Below are positions 7,662 through 16,596 of a stretch of DNA of 64,000 nt, piece by piece (position 1 is the stretch's first letter; every line of letters begins with the position of its first letter). The notes under the pieces were generated by a model, which saw nothing but the letters and a program-made list of their open reading frames with translations, did not search any database and was not told the origin of the DNA. Source of the DNA: Balneolaceae bacterium (GTDB lineage: Bacteria > Bacteroidota > Rhodothermia > Balneolales > Balneolaceae); the NCBI GenBank assembly GCA_017640605.1, contig JAEPQH010000019.1, positions 1 through 64,000 on the forward strand, given 5' to 3'. Both the position numbers and the translations under genes were made by a program.

Positions 7662-8306
7662 ATGGAACTAGTAAAAAGAAATACCGGAAATAAATCATAC
7701 GCCAGTTTAAAAGATCAAGAGTTGGTTCGTTTATTCAGACGTAAAGCCGACGAGTTTGCTTTTAACGAGCTCATGAACCGACATCAGGCAAAAGTATATT
7801 CTTATATCTACAGCATGATTAACAATCCTGAAATTGCGAACGATATTTTTCAAGAGACCTTCACCAAGGTGATCACCAAAATGGACGATACCTACAATGA
7901 GCAGGGAAAATGGATTGCATGGGTAATGCGTATTGCTCATAACGCTACAATTGATCATATTAGAAAACAAAAGCGATACATCGACGTTAACTCGTGGTAT
8001 GATGAGGAGGGCGCGAAATCGGATTATTTTGATCGCATGGAAGACGATAGCGTTGTGGATGCCGACGACCAAATGGTTGTTAATGAAACCAATGCAAGCT
8101 TGATGTCGCACATCGCCAAATTGCCCGAAGAACAGCGCACTGTGGTACTTTTAAGGCACTATTATGAAATGCCTTTTAAAGAAATTGCAGAATTAACAAA
8201 TGTTTCAATAAATACGGCACTAGGACGTATGAGATATGCGTTAATCAACCTCAGAAAATATTTTGACGAGGAAAGACAATTAGAGCTAAAACATGCTAAA
8301 CAGTGA
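7662..8306 (+). CDS. ECF-type RNA polymerase sigma factor
   Basis: A 214-residue sigma-70 family factor. Region 2 lies at about residues 30-100 (FNELMNRHQAKVYSYIYSMI, DIFQETFTKV, WIAWVMRIAHNATIDHIRKQ). Region 4 lies at about 145-200 (LPEEQRTVVLLRHYYEMPFK, EIAELTNVSINTALGRMRYA). There is no region 1 or 3, as expected for ECF factors. The ATG at 7662 is preferred over an in-frame GTG at 7653. The 3' end overlaps the next gene by 14 bp, and that gene looks like its anti-sigma factor, so its activity is probably held by that membrane protein. The regulon is not visible from this window. Confidence 0.92.
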   Translation: MELVKRNTGNKSYASLKDQELVRLFRRKADEFAFNELMNRHQAKVYSYIYSMINNPEIANDIFQETFTKVITKMDDTYNEQGKWIAWVMRIAHNATIDHIRKQKRYIDVNSWYDEEGAKSDYFDRMEDDSVVDADDQMVVNETNASLMSHIAKLPEEQRTVVLLRHYYEMPFKEIAELTNVSINTALGRMRYALINLRKYFDEERQLELKHAKQ

Positions 8307-8874
8307 AGAAGGTTGTATTCGATATCTGATGCGGGAAATGGATCCCGCAGAGGAGATCGAATTTGAGCGCGCAATGATGAAGGATCAGAATCTACTTATT
8401 GAAGTAGAAAGCCTTCGAAAAACATATCAAAAACTCGGGAAGCTTCCCTTAACTACACCTCCCCAAAATCTGGTTGATGAAATCACCAACAACGCAGTTG
8501 GTGAACAACGTAAAAGGATAAATAAGAACAATAAATTTCTGCAAACACTTACTAAAGCCGTTGCTTCGATAGCAGCAGCGGTATTAGTGATTTCTGTGGG
8601 TACTCACTTTTATGGTGCAACTTCCGCAGAGGAAAACAATCAGCCCGGAACGGTTGAAGCCACATCACAGTCTTCGGTCGCAAATACAATTTCCCAGCCG
8701 TGGGTAGATCGAAATGAAGTGATAGAATTTGCAGGAACTTCTGTACAAAACCAGAATACTACCGAAGTGGAAAATGATCGCCTAGAAAGCTTCGAGAAAC
8801 TTAGGCTGGTAAACTCAGAAACCGGATTCTCTCCACCCAACCGGAAAGTAGTACTTACAAGCACATCCAACTAA
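8293..8874 (+). CDS. Probable anti-sigma factor (single-pass membrane protein)
   Basis: A 193-residue protein starting inside the sigma gene (14-bp overlap), the classic sigma/anti-sigma arrangement with translational coupling. The N-terminal cytoplasmic part (residues 1-75) is acidic and helical, with EEGCIRYLMREMDPAEEIEF resembling the start of zinc-less anti-sigma domains. One transmembrane segment lies at about residues 80-98 (AVASIAAAVLVISVGTHFYG), followed by a low-complexity S/T/N/Q/E-rich periplasmic tail. I see no HxxxCxxC zinc motif. A hairpin with a T run follows directly. The assignment rests on position, overlap and topology. Confidence 0.75.
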   Translation: MLNSEEGCIRYLMREMDPAEEIEFERAMMKDQNLLIEVESLRKTYQKLGKLPLTTPPQNLVDEITNNAVGEQRKRINKNNKFLQTLTKAVASIAAAVLVISVGTHFYGATSAEENNQPGTVEATSQSSVANTISQPWVDRNEVIEFAGTSVQNQNTTEVENDRLESFEKLRLVNSETGFSPPNRKVVLTSTSN

Positions 8875-8879
8875 TCATA

Positions 8880-8905
8880 AGGCAGCCAATGGGTTGCCTT
8901 TTTAA
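8880..8905 (+). terminator. Intrinsic terminator after sigma/anti-sigma operon
   Basis: Stem GGCAGCC / GGTTGCC (one G-T pair) with a 4-nt loop, followed by TTTTT, directly after the anti-sigma stop. Confidence 0.8.
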
Positions 8906-8940
8906 TGTGGATAACTTCCGAATAATGTGTGAATAAGTAA

Positions 8941-8972
8941 TTTTGTATGCGATTCTACCTCGCTTTATATTG
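8941..8972 (+). promoter_or_regulatory. Candidate promoter of parAB
   Basis: TTTTG at 8941-8945 and TATATTG at 8966-8972 are separated by 20 bp, close to the Bacteroidota vegetative consensus TTTG-N19/20-TAnnTTTG. The parA ATG follows about 40 bp downstream. It lies directly after the preceding operon's terminator. Confidence 0.5.
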
Positions 8973-9012
8973 AAATTAGAATAATAATGAACATTTAGTG
9001 TAGGAATTGTTA

Positions 9013-9810
9013 ATGGGCAAAGTCATTTCAATTGCCAATCAGAAAGGTGGAGTGGGTAAAACTACAACAGCTATTAATCTGGCTGCCAGTTTAGCCGCAA
9101 TCGAACACCCAACCCTTATTATAGATATCGATCCACAGAGTAATTCGACCAGTGGTTTGGGGATCGATTCAAAAACCGTGACTAATTCTATCTACGAAAT
9201 CATGATAGGAAGTGCGGATCTGACAGAGTCTATTCGGGAAACAGAGCTGGATTTTCTGGATCTGGTTCCGGCTCATATCAACTTGGTAGGTGCCGAAATC
9301 GAGATGATTGATCGCGATGAAAGAGAGCGAATTCTGAAAAAAGCGGTGGCAGAAGCTCGTGAACGCTACGATTTTGTAATTATTGATTGTCCGCCTTCAT
9401 TGGGATTACTAACCATAAACGCTTTAACCGCTTCCGATTCCATCGTAATACCGGTTCAGTGCGAGTACTTTGCTTTGGAAGGACTTGGTCAACTTTTAAA
9501 CACCATAAAGATTGTTCGCCAGCACTTAAATCCGGAGCTGGATATTGAAGGCGTTCTGTTAACGATGTATGATAATCGTACGCGACTTTCGAATCAGGTG
9601 GCAGAAGAGGTAAAACGCTATTTTGATGATCGGGTATTCAAATCAGTGATCTCTCGAAATGTGCGACTTGCAGAAGCTCCGAGTTTTGGTAAACCCGCTT
9701 TGTTGTACGATTCAATGAGTGTTGGAGCGAAAAATTATTTGTCGCTGGCGCGGGAAATCATCAAAAAGAATAGAAAATTATTTAAGAACAGTCCGGTTCT
9801 GTCGAACTAG
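9013..9810 (+). CDS. parA: ParA/Soj chromosome-partitioning ATPase
   Basis: A 265-residue ParA-type Walker ATPase that works with ParB and parS sites in origin segregation. The deviant Walker A KGGVGKTT is near residue 12, the A' motif [11 protein letters not shown] near 40, and Walker [12 protein letters not shown] near 120. The ATG at 9013 is preceded by AGGA at 9002-9005; an in-frame TTG at 9007 would add only two residues. parB follows after 9 bp, so the pair is one operon. Chromosomal parAB often lies close to the replication origin, but no dnaA, gidA or origin is seen in this window. Confidence 0.95.
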   Translation: MGKVISIANQKGGVGKTTTAINLAASLAAIEHPTLIIDIDPQSNSTSGLGIDSKTVTNSIYEIMIGSADLTESIRETELDFLDLVPAHINLVGAEIEMIDRDERERILKKAVAEARERYDFVIIDCPPSLGLLTINALTASDSIVIPVQCEYFALEGLGQLLNTIKIVRQHLNPELDIEGVLLTMYDNRTRLSNQVAEEVKRYFDDRVFKSVISRNVRLAEAPSFGKPALLYDSMSVGAKNYLSLAREIIKKNRKLFKNSPVLSN

Positions 9811-9819
9811 GAAGTATAC

Positions 9820-10743
9820 ATGGCAAGCAAGAAAGTTTTAGGAAGAGGATTAGGCGCTTTTTTTCCGGAATATGAGAACGATTCCAAGGGTGAGTCGAAT
9901 GATAAAGCTCCCAAAAAAGGCGTAGAAAAAACGATTTCTGACCCGGTTGAGCGCGTAAATATTGTGTTGAATGTGCCGGTAGATCATATCCGCGCAAACC
10001 CACATCAACCGCGTACCGAATTTGATGAAGAGAAGCTTGATGAATTAGCCGAATCGATTAAGACACACGGCTTAATTCAGCCCATTACGGTTCGCTATAT
10101 AGGTGAGAAAAGATTTGAGCTGATTGCAGGTGAACGTCGATTACGAGCCTCTAAATTGGCTGGACTTGCAGAAATTCCTGCATACATTCGTGAAGCTGAT
10201 GATGAACAGTCGATGGCTTTTGCACTTATCGAAAATATTCAGCGGCAAGACCTAAATCCGCTGGAAGTAGCGATGGGATACAAGCGCTTGATTGATGAAT
10301 TTGAGTATACCCAAGCAGAAGTTGCGAATAGAGTAGGTAAAAATCGTACCACGGTAACGAACATGCTGCGGCTGCTGAATTTACCCGATTTTATCCAAAC
10401 CGCACTTATAAACGATGAGATTTCAATTGGACATGCTCGAGCCTTGATTACGATAGAAGATGCATCGTTGCAATCTAAATTGTTGAATAAAATCATTAAA
10501 GAAGGGTGGACGGTTCGTCAGGTTGAAGATGCAGTTCGTACGGCTCATGCTCCATCCAAGAAAAAAACAACTCCAACAAAGCAACCGGCAAACCCATTTT
10601 ACGACGAGATATCAAATCGATTGCGAAATACGTTAAGCACCAAAGTTAATGTAAAGCCCAAAGCGAAAGGTGGAGAAATCAGCATCGAATATTACTCGGA
10701 AGAAGACCTCGAACGCATACTATCTATTTTTGATTCGATCTAG
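9820..10743 (+). CDS. parB: ParB/Spo0J partition protein
   Basis: A 307-residue ParB. After a linker of about 50 residues comes the CTPase/ParB N-domain (IRANPHQPRTEFDEEKLDEL, then the GERR motif in ELIAGERRLRASKLAGL), the ENIQRQDLNPLEVAMGYKRL segment, and a helix-turn-helix (YTQAEVANRVGKNRTTVTNM) for parS binding. A C-terminal dimerisation segment ends at 10743. The start at 9820 has AGGA upstream. The last 14 bp overlap the proposed start of the DUF5683 gene. Confidence 0.95.
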   Translation: MASKKVLGRGLGAFFPEYENDSKGESNDKAPKKGVEKTISDPVERVNIVLNVPVDHIRANPHQPRTEFDEEKLDELAESIKTHGLIQPITVRYIGEKRFELIAGERRLRASKLAGLAEIPAYIREADDEQSMAFALIENIQRQDLNPLEVAMGYKRLIDEFEYTQAEVANRVGKNRTTVTNMLRLLNLPDFIQTALINDEISIGHARALITIEDASLQSKLLNKIIKEGWTVRQVEDAVRTAHAPSKKKTTPTKQPANPFYDEISNRLRNTLSTKVNVKPKAKGGEISIEYYSEEDLERILSIFDSI

Positions 10744-11341
10744 TTTTTGTTTTTTAGGGATTCTTTTTGTGTTGGCCGGTAACTCTGTGGCGCAACAGCG
10801 TTTTCATTTATTAGCTCCAACGTCTCCGGTTTATACTTCAAATTCGATAAATGAAAGCGAGACTTTTCCCGATCCAAAAGCAGTAATGCGGAAATCATTG
10901 ATCGTTCCGGGATGGGGGCAAATCACAAACAAGCAAACTTGGAAAGTGCCTATCGTTTACGGATTACTTGGTGGATTAACCTATTACAGCATTACATTAA
11001 CCAAAGATTATCACGATTACAGGGCGGCTTACTATAATGCTACCAATGAAAATCAGGATTTCAGATTCGGACCCACTCCGGCCTATTTAGTGGGGCAGAA
11101 TTCATCTAGTATTCGCAATCAAAGAGACTTTTTGCGGAATAGGCGCGACTTCATATATGTAACTATTGGTTTGGCTTATTTATTAAATGTGGTAGATGCT
11201 TACGTATATGCGCATTTACGACCTTTTGATGTTTCAGATAATCTTAGTGTGGCACCAACCATCAATGTAGAAACAACGAATGCAAGCATTGCAACCTTGG
11301 ATTTGATTCCGGTGATGTCGTTCAAATTTTCAATCAAATAA
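10730..11341 (+). CDS. DUF5683 domain protein, exported
   Basis: A 203-residue protein from the TTG at 10730. That start is chosen because it gives a clean signal peptide (MIRSSFCFLGILFVLAGNSV, cleavage after ...VAQ), whereas the longer frame from 10670 begins with hydrophilic residues encoded wholly inside parB. The segment KAVMRKSLIVPGWGQITNKQ, then WKVPIVYGLLGGLTYY, is the hallmark of DUF5683, a Bacteroidota envelope family of unknown function. Two further hydrophobic segments follow. The 14-bp overlap with parB suggests coupled translation, and parAB-DUF5683 adjacency may be conserved in related genomes. Confidence 0.8.
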   Translation: MIRSSFCFLGILFVLAGNSVAQQRFHLLAPTSPVYTSNSINESETFPDPKAVMRKSLIVPGWGQITNKQTWKVPIVYGLLGGLTYYSITLTKDYHDYRAAYYNATNENQDFRFGPTPAYLVGQNSSSIRNQRDFLRNRRDFIYVTIGLAYLLNVVDAYVYAHLRPFDVSDNLSVAPTINVETTNASIATLDLIPVMSFKFSIK

Positions 11342-11343
11342 GT

Positions 11344-12051
11344 ATGAATTTTAAGTTTAAAGATGAAAACGGAACTCCGAATAAATACCGCTCAGGCTAT
11401 GATGCCGATATTTGGAGTGTGTTTAAAATTATGGGTGAGTTTGTTGAAGGATATGACAAGCTATTTCGAGTAGGGCCATGTGTATCAATTTTTGGCTCTG
11501 CACGAACTCATCCCGATAACGAGTATTACAAATTAGCCTCCGAATTTGCTGCACAGTTATCACATAAAGGTTTTGGAGTTATAACTGGTGGCGGTCCCGG
11601 AATTATGGAGGCGGCTAATAAAGGGGCTTACGATGCGGAAGGTAAATCGGTTGGTGTAGGTATTGAATTACCTTTCGAACAAGGCTTGAATGATTTTGTA
11701 CATCGAGATTACTCCATTAACTTTAACTATTTTTTCGTTCGTAAGGTAATGTTTGTGAAATACTCACAAGCTTTGGTTGTATTCCCGGGAGGATTTGGAA
11801 CTCTAGATGAGTTGTTTGAAAGTCTCACCTTAGTTCAAACGCAAAAAATATCGAAGATTCCCATCATACTCTTTGGCAGCAGTTACTGGCAAGGATTAGT
11901 GGATTGGATGAATACATCTATGAAAGAATGGGGAACCATTTCTGAACACGACACTGATCTTTTTCACGTTACTGATAGCTGTGAAGAAGGAGTAAAAATT
12001 ATCACCGATTTTTATTCAAATGAAGATCCGGAACCTAATTTCTACTTCTAG
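11344..12051 (+). CDS. LOG-family nucleoside-monophosphate phosphoribohydrolase
   Basis: A 235-residue TIGR00730/LOG-type protein. Members cleave cytokinin riboside monophosphates or other nucleotides to a free base plus ribose 5-phosphate. The diagnostic motifs are GGGPGIMEAANKGA at about residue 82 and PGGFGTLDELFE at about residue 149, with VSIFGSARTHPDNEYY near 48 starting the Rossmann-like fold. It begins 2 bp after the DUF5683 stop, so it is probably part of the parAB transcript. The physiological substrate in bacteria of this type is unknown. Confidence 0.88.
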   Translation: MNFKFKDENGTPNKYRSGYDADIWSVFKIMGEFVEGYDKLFRVGPCVSIFGSARTHPDNEYYKLASEFAAQLSHKGFGVITGGGPGIMEAANKGAYDAEGKSVGVGIELPFEQGLNDFVHRDYSINFNYFFVRKVMFVKYSQALVVFPGGFGTLDELFESLTLVQTQKISKIPIILFGSSYWQGLVDWMNTSMKEWGTISEHDTDLFHVTDSCEEGVKIITDFYSNEDPEPNFYF

Positions 12052-12180
12052 ATTAAGAATAAGTAACCATTTGAAGTAGCAACAATAAAATAAAAGATAA
12101 CTGAGTTTAAGACTTTAAAAGGTGGGAGATTTTTCAGTAAATTACCAACTTGTCTGAACCGAACTAACAAAGTTAATCAC

Positions 12181-13179
12181 ATGAAGGTATTTAAGAGTAT
12201 TTTTTTAACTGCATTATTTGCTATAGCCTCAACTCTAGCTTTTGCTCAGGAAGAAGCGGACGCTATTAATGCATATAACGAAGCCCAAGAGCTTGCACAA
12301 AGTAAAGATTTTGATGCAGCCATTGATAAATTCGGCGAAGCAATTGAATTGGGTGAAGCCGTAGGGAATACAGATATCGTTACCCGTTCAAAGAACTACA
12401 TCCCAAAATTACATTACCAAAAGGCAGCATCTGCTTTTCAAGCATTTAGAAGTTCTCCCAGTGTAGAAGGATTGGATAACGTGATCGCGCTCTTTAACAC
12501 ATCTCAGGAAATGGGATCTGAGTATGGCGATGATGACATCAGTAATCGATCGAGAGGCGTTTTAGCCCAATTGCATTATCAGAAAGCAACAATGCTATTC
12601 AAGCGCGAGGATTTTGAAGGCGCTGATACTGAGCTAGATGCGGCATTACAAATCAATCCGAATTATGCAAAAGCGTACTACCAAAAAGGATTAGTAGCAA
12701 AAAAACTAGATGGTGAAGTTGAAACCATTATGAGCTGGTTCGACCGTGCAATTAATGTTGGGAATCAAGTAAATGACAACACTGTGGTTCGTCAGGCTAC
12801 AAATTCTGCGCATGCAGAACTATTATTCAGAGGTTCAAAAGCTATTGAGAATAACCGATTAAGCAATGCTATTCAATTGCTACAAAGCTCATTAACGTAC
12901 AATTCTGAATCTTCAGATTCTTACTATCGTTTAGCTGAAGCATCTAACAAACAAGGTAACTACGACAGAGCTATTGAATTTGCGACTACTTCACTCGAGT
13001 ATGAGCAAGGTGGTGCTACAGACAAAGCTAAAATTTACTTTGAGCTTGGATTTGCCCAGCAAAGTAAAGGGAATAAAGCCCAAGCTTGCGAAGCATTCAC
13101 TAATGCAAGCTATGGCTCGTTCAAAGCTCCTTCAGAGCATAAAATGGAATTTGAGTTGAAGTGTGAAAGCACCAACTAA
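12181..13179 (+). CDS. Exported tetratricopeptide-repeat protein
   Basis: A 332-residue protein with a signal peptide (MKVFKSIFLTALFAIASTLA, cleavage after ...FAQ). The mature part is a series of TPR-like helix pairs: AINAYNEAQELAQSKDFDAA near residue 28, QKATMLFKREDFEGADTELD near 138, AKAYYQKGLVAKKLDGEVET near 160, and SDSYYRLAEASNKQGNYDRA near 245. TPR proteins in the periplasm usually serve as protein-protein scaffolds, and no partner is evident here. It is monocistronic: a 129-bp gap precedes it and a strong terminator follows. Confidence 0.85.
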   Translation: MKVFKSIFLTALFAIASTLAFAQEEADAINAYNEAQELAQSKDFDAAIDKFGEAIELGEAVGNTDIVTRSKNYIPKLHYQKAASAFQAFRSSPSVEGLDNVIALFNTSQEMGSEYGDDDISNRSRGVLAQLHYQKATMLFKREDFEGADTELDAALQINPNYAKAYYQKGLVAKKLDGEVETIMSWFDRAINVGNQVNDNTVVRQATNSAHAELLFRGSKAIENNRLSNAIQLLQSSLTYNSESSDSYYRLAEASNKQGNYDRAIEFATTSLEYEQGGATDKAKIYFELGFAQQSKGNKAQACEAFTNASYGSFKAPSEHKMEFELKCESTN

Positions 13180-13198
13180 TTCCTAATAATTTTTTCTC

Positions 13199-13231
13199 AA
13201 GCCTTGGATCTTCGATTCAAGGCTTTTTTTA
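13199..13231 (+). terminator. Intrinsic terminator after the TPR gene
   Basis: Perfect stem AAGCCTTG / CAAGGCTT around an 11-nt loop, running into a seven-T tract. Confidence 0.9.
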
Positions 13232-13277
13232 TGCTCGAAAATCTGTATTCCCGATTTAATGTAAATGCTACATTGCC

Positions 13278-13285
13278 TATCTTCG
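13278..13285 (+). promoter_or_regulatory. Candidate -7 box TATCTTCG ahead of transketolase
   Basis: TATCTTCG, with TTTA at 13255-13258 about 19 bp upstream as a weak -33 element; the start codon lies about 37 bp downstream. It is the same octamer as the one before uvrC. Confidence 0.35.
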
Positions 13286-13322
13286 GGCGCAAGTTTTAAC
13301 TCCCCCAATCCTTACGATTCTT

Positions 13323-15314
13323 ATGTCCAATTCTTCGATAGATAAATTATGCGCTGATACCATCCGAACACTTTCTATGGATGCTGTTCAAAAAGCAAAT
13401 TCTGGTCACCCCGGAATGCCGATGGGAATGGCTGATGTCGCTTATGTTTTATGGACCAAGTTTTTAAAGCACAATCCTAATAATCCGGATTGGGCGAATC
13501 GGGATCGCTTTATTTTATCGGCCGGACATGGGTCTATGTTGATTTATAGCCTATTACACTTAACGGGATATGAAGTTAGCCTCGACGATATAAAAAACTT
13601 CCGCCAGATGGGGAGTAACACTCCGGGCCATCCTGAATTTGGAATGACGCCGGGCGTTGAAATGACGACCGGTCCTTTAGGTCAGGGTTTTGCTACCGGA
13701 GTTGGGATGGCCATGGCAGAAGCTTTTCTTGCTTCGAAATTTAACACCGGCAATTTCAATTTGATCGACCATTATACCTATGCCATAGTTAGTGATGGGG
13801 ATTTGATGGAAGGAATATCACATGAAGCGGCATCGTTAGCTGGTCATCTAAAGCTGAGCAAGCTTATCTATTTGTACGATTCTAACTCCATTTCTATTGA
13901 TGGATCAACTGATCTAGCTTTTACCGAAGATGTTGCCAAGCGTTTTGATGCTTATGGATGGGATGTGCAGGAAATTGATGGTCATGATCATCAGCAGATA
14001 ACAAATGCGATTGAGAAGGCTCAAAAATCGGAGCTTCCTTCAATCGTAATATGTAAAAGTCATATTGGATTTGGTAGCCCGAATAAACAAGACACCGCCG
14101 GTTCACACGGCTCTCCTCTTGGGGAAGATGAAATTAAAATCACCAAAGAAGCCTATGGTTGGGATCCTGAAAAGTCATTCTTCATCCCGGAAGAAGCACT
14201 AACCGAGTTCAGAAAGCAGGTAAGTTTAGGTGAACAACGTGAGAATGACTGGAATTCTTTATTTGAATCGTATGCTACAGAGCATAATGATGAAGCCCTT
14301 GAATTAGTGCGTTGGCTAAGCAGAGAACTGCCTGAAAATTTAGAAGAGATTCTCCCGGTATTCAAAGCAGATGCAAAAGGATTAGCAACAAGAGCATCCT
14401 CTGGAAAAGTATTGAATGCACTAAAAAATGCAGTACCAAATATGTTTGGAGGTTCAGCCGATCTGGAGGGGAGTGTAAAAACCAATTTAGCAGATGAAGG
14501 CGTATTCAGTGCCGAAAATTATAGTGGTCGAAATACGCATTATGGGGTTCGTGAGCATGCAATGGCTGCTGCTATGAACGGTATGGCGCTGCATGATGGA
14601 GTGATTCCATTTGGTGGAACTTTCTTTGTATTTACTGATTATTGCCGACCTGCCATTCGCTTAGCAGCACTGATGCAGGCTCCTTCCATTTTTGTAATGA
14701 CACACGACAGTATTGGCCTTGGTGAAGACGGTCCAACGCACCAACCTGTTGAGCATTTAGCAAGTTTGCGTGCAATGCCAAATGTTTTGGTACTACGTCC
14801 CGGTGATGCCAACGAGGTTGCTTATGCTTGGAAAACAGCTCTTGAAAACCAATCTGGACCAACAATTTTGGTACTTACGCGACAAAATGTACCAACGTTT
14901 GCACGCACAGAAGAAAACGCTGCTTCTCATCTTCAAAATGGCGCTTACACACTAATCGATAGTGATAAGGAATATCCTGATGCAATATTAATCGGTACCG
15001 GTTCTGAACTTTATTTGGCGGTAGAAGCGCATCAGGAATTAAAAAAGAAAGGCATTGATGCTCGTGTTGTAAGTATGCCAAGTTGGGAGCTTTTTGCTGA
15101 ACAGCCACTCGAATATCGTGAAAGTGTCTTACCTTCTGAAGTTACCCGTCGAGTTGCTGTTGAAGCCGGTTCTTCCTTTGGGTGGGAGCGTTACATCGGC
15201 ACAGAAGGCAAAATGGTTGGCATTAATACCTTTGGGGAATCAGCGCCTTATCAAGAGCTTTATGAGCACTTTGGCATCACAGTAGAGAAAATTGTAGAAG
15301 CTGCACAGCGTTAA
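13323..15314 (+). CDS. tkt: Transketolase
   Basis: A 663-residue full-length transketolase, a thiamine-diphosphate enzyme of the non-oxidative pentose phosphate pathway that moves two-carbon units between sugar phosphates. Signature features include [14 protein letters not shown] near residue 25, [20 protein letters not shown] near 115, the TPP/Mg motif [20 protein letters not shown] near 158, and the transketolase pyrimidine-domain segment [20 protein letters not shown] near 460. The gene stands alone; its stop TAA at 15312-15314 shares four bases with the stop of the convergent phosphatase gene. Confidence 0.97.
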   Translation: MSNSSIDKLCADTIRTLSMDAVQKANSGHPGMPMGMADVAYVLWTKFLKHNPNNPDWANRDRFILSAGHGSMLIYSLLHLTGYEVSLDDIKNFRQMGSNTPGHPEFGMTPGVEMTTGPLGQGFATGVGMAMAEAFLASKFNTGNFNLIDHYTYAIVSDGDLMEGISHEAASLAGHLKLSKLIYLYDSNSISIDGSTDLAFTEDVAKRFDAYGWDVQEIDGHDHQQITNAIEKAQKSELPSIVICKSHIGFGSPNKQDTAGSHGSPLGEDEIKITKEAYGWDPEKSFFIPEEALTEFRKQVSLGEQRENDWNSLFESYATEHNDEALELVRWLSRELPENLEEILPVFKADAKGLATRASSGKVLNALKNAVPNMFGGSADLEGSVKTNLADEGVFSAENYSGRNTHYGVREHAMAAAMNGMALHDGVIPFGGTFFVFTDYCRPAIRLAALMQAPSIFVMTHDSIGLGEDGPTHQPVEHLASLRAMPNVLVLRPGDANEVAYAWKTALENQSGPTILVLTRQNVPTFARTEENAASHLQNGAYTLIDSDKEYPDAILIGTGSELYLAVEAHQELKKKGIDARVVSMPSWELFAEQPLEYRESVLPSEVTRRVAVEAGSSFGWERYIGTEGKMVGINTFGESAPYQELYEHFGITVEKIVEAAQR

Positions 15315-16504
15315 CCTTTAGAGGTTTTTACGCTTGTAACCGCGTTAATCTGCTTCGCATTTGCTCTTTCCGGGCGATGAATACACGTGAAAGTAACATC
15401 ATCGGCAGGGGGAACGGTACCGATAAAAGCTTCTAAAGAGGATTGAATTTTGTTGATAATGGTTTTCGAATGCAACGAACCATAAATCTCCATCAAACTT
15501 TCGATGCGTTCTTCGCCATATTCCTCGCCACGCTCATTACGGGATTCATTTAATCCATCGGTATAAAGTAATACAGAATCACCGGGCTTGAAGTGAAAAC
15601 GTTTTACCTCAAGATGTTGGCTAAGCATGTTGGTGGATGTCATCCCCAACGCAAATCCATTAGCACGTAAATTAAAGGTAGTATCTCTTTCGCGACTGTA
15701 ATAAATGGGGATATTGTGCCCGGCCCGAACATATTCGAACTCTTCTTTATCGTTAGGAAAATAGGCCACACAACCTGTTACAAAGGTTTTATCTTTTGAG
15801 TTACTCTTAACGAAATCGTTTAATTGTAAGAATAAATCTTTTGGGGATGGTTGTTCTTTATGCACTAACAAATTTACAAGAGCCTGCATCCGAACCATAT
15901 ACAATGCCGCTGAAAGTCCCTTTCCACTCACATCAGCAATAACAACATAGGTTCCTTTTTCGGTATCGATCACATCCAGATAATCGCCGCCAACTTCTTT
16001 CGCGGTATGAGCAAACGAGTACACCTCAAGATTGTCTTTGTTGAGTGAGGTTCCGGGTAACAAACTAAGCTGAATTTCACGAGCTAAATCGATTTCCTTT
16101 TGTACATCAGATTTTTCGAGAAGTTCTACCAAAAGTAGAAAAAACATAGAGATGAAACTGAAGGGAAGCAGTAATCCGCTGAAAAACACAAAATCGGTAG
16201 CTCCGAGAAAACTTAGCAGATAATGCCCAACAAAACTTACCGATCCCAATCCAAAAGCTAAACGTCGTGTTGGATTTAGGCGCTGTGTCAAGTCCGACAT
16301 CAAACGCATAAATTTAACATGACCCGGTAATTGCGCTCCCTGTTGGCGCTCAATATCCTCAACTGCTTCTTTATAAAGCAGCTTCAATCGATCGGTATCG
16401 GCAGTAAGTTCTTTTGAAATACGATCGCGGCTCATGCCGGAAACATATTCCTGATAGAATTTTTTGGTGCCGTAACCCTTCTGTGCTTCGTTCTTTAAAC
16501 TCAA
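15311..16504 (-). CDS. RsbU/SpoIIE-type PP2C serine phosphatase with membrane segments
   Basis: A 397-residue protein. An N-terminal soluble part of about 80 residues is followed by two hydrophobic segments (about residues 83-100 and 105-130) and a PP2C-like SpoIIE domain at about 165-385. The metal-binding motifs are visible: [43 protein letters not shown] and [21 protein letters not shown]. Such enzymes dephosphorylate STAS-type anti-sigma antagonists in partner-switching stress control. No anti-sigma kinase lies next to it, though a STAS-like gene occurs far away at 61185. It converges on tkt with a 4-bp overlap of stop codons and diverges from polA. Confidence 0.88.
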   Translation of the reverse strand: MSLKNEAQKGYGTKKFYQEYVSGMSRDRISKELTADTDRLKLLYKEAVEDIERQQGAQLPGHVKFMRLMSDLTQRLNPTRRLAFGLGSVSFVGHYLLSFLGATDFVFFSGLLLPFSFISMFFLLLVELLEKSDVQKEIDLAREIQLSLLPGTSLNKDNLEVYSFAHTAKEVGGDYLDVIDTEKGTYVVIADVSGKGLSAALYMVRMQALVNLLVHKEQPSPKDLFLQLNDFVKSNSKDKTFVTGCVAYFPNDKEEFEYVRAGHNIPIYYSRERDTTFNLRANGFALGMTSTNMLSQHLEVKRFHFKPGDSVLLYTDGLNESRNERGEEYGEERIESLMEIYGSLHSKTIINKIQSSLEAFIGTVPPADDVTFTCIHRPERANAKQINAVTSVKTSKG

Positions 16505-16596
16505 AAGATAATATTCACTTTAGTTGCCGGGTCGTGTTCGTAATTAGTGGCAAAAAGTTTAGTTTCCACCGAATAATCCTCGGAAAATAAGAATTC

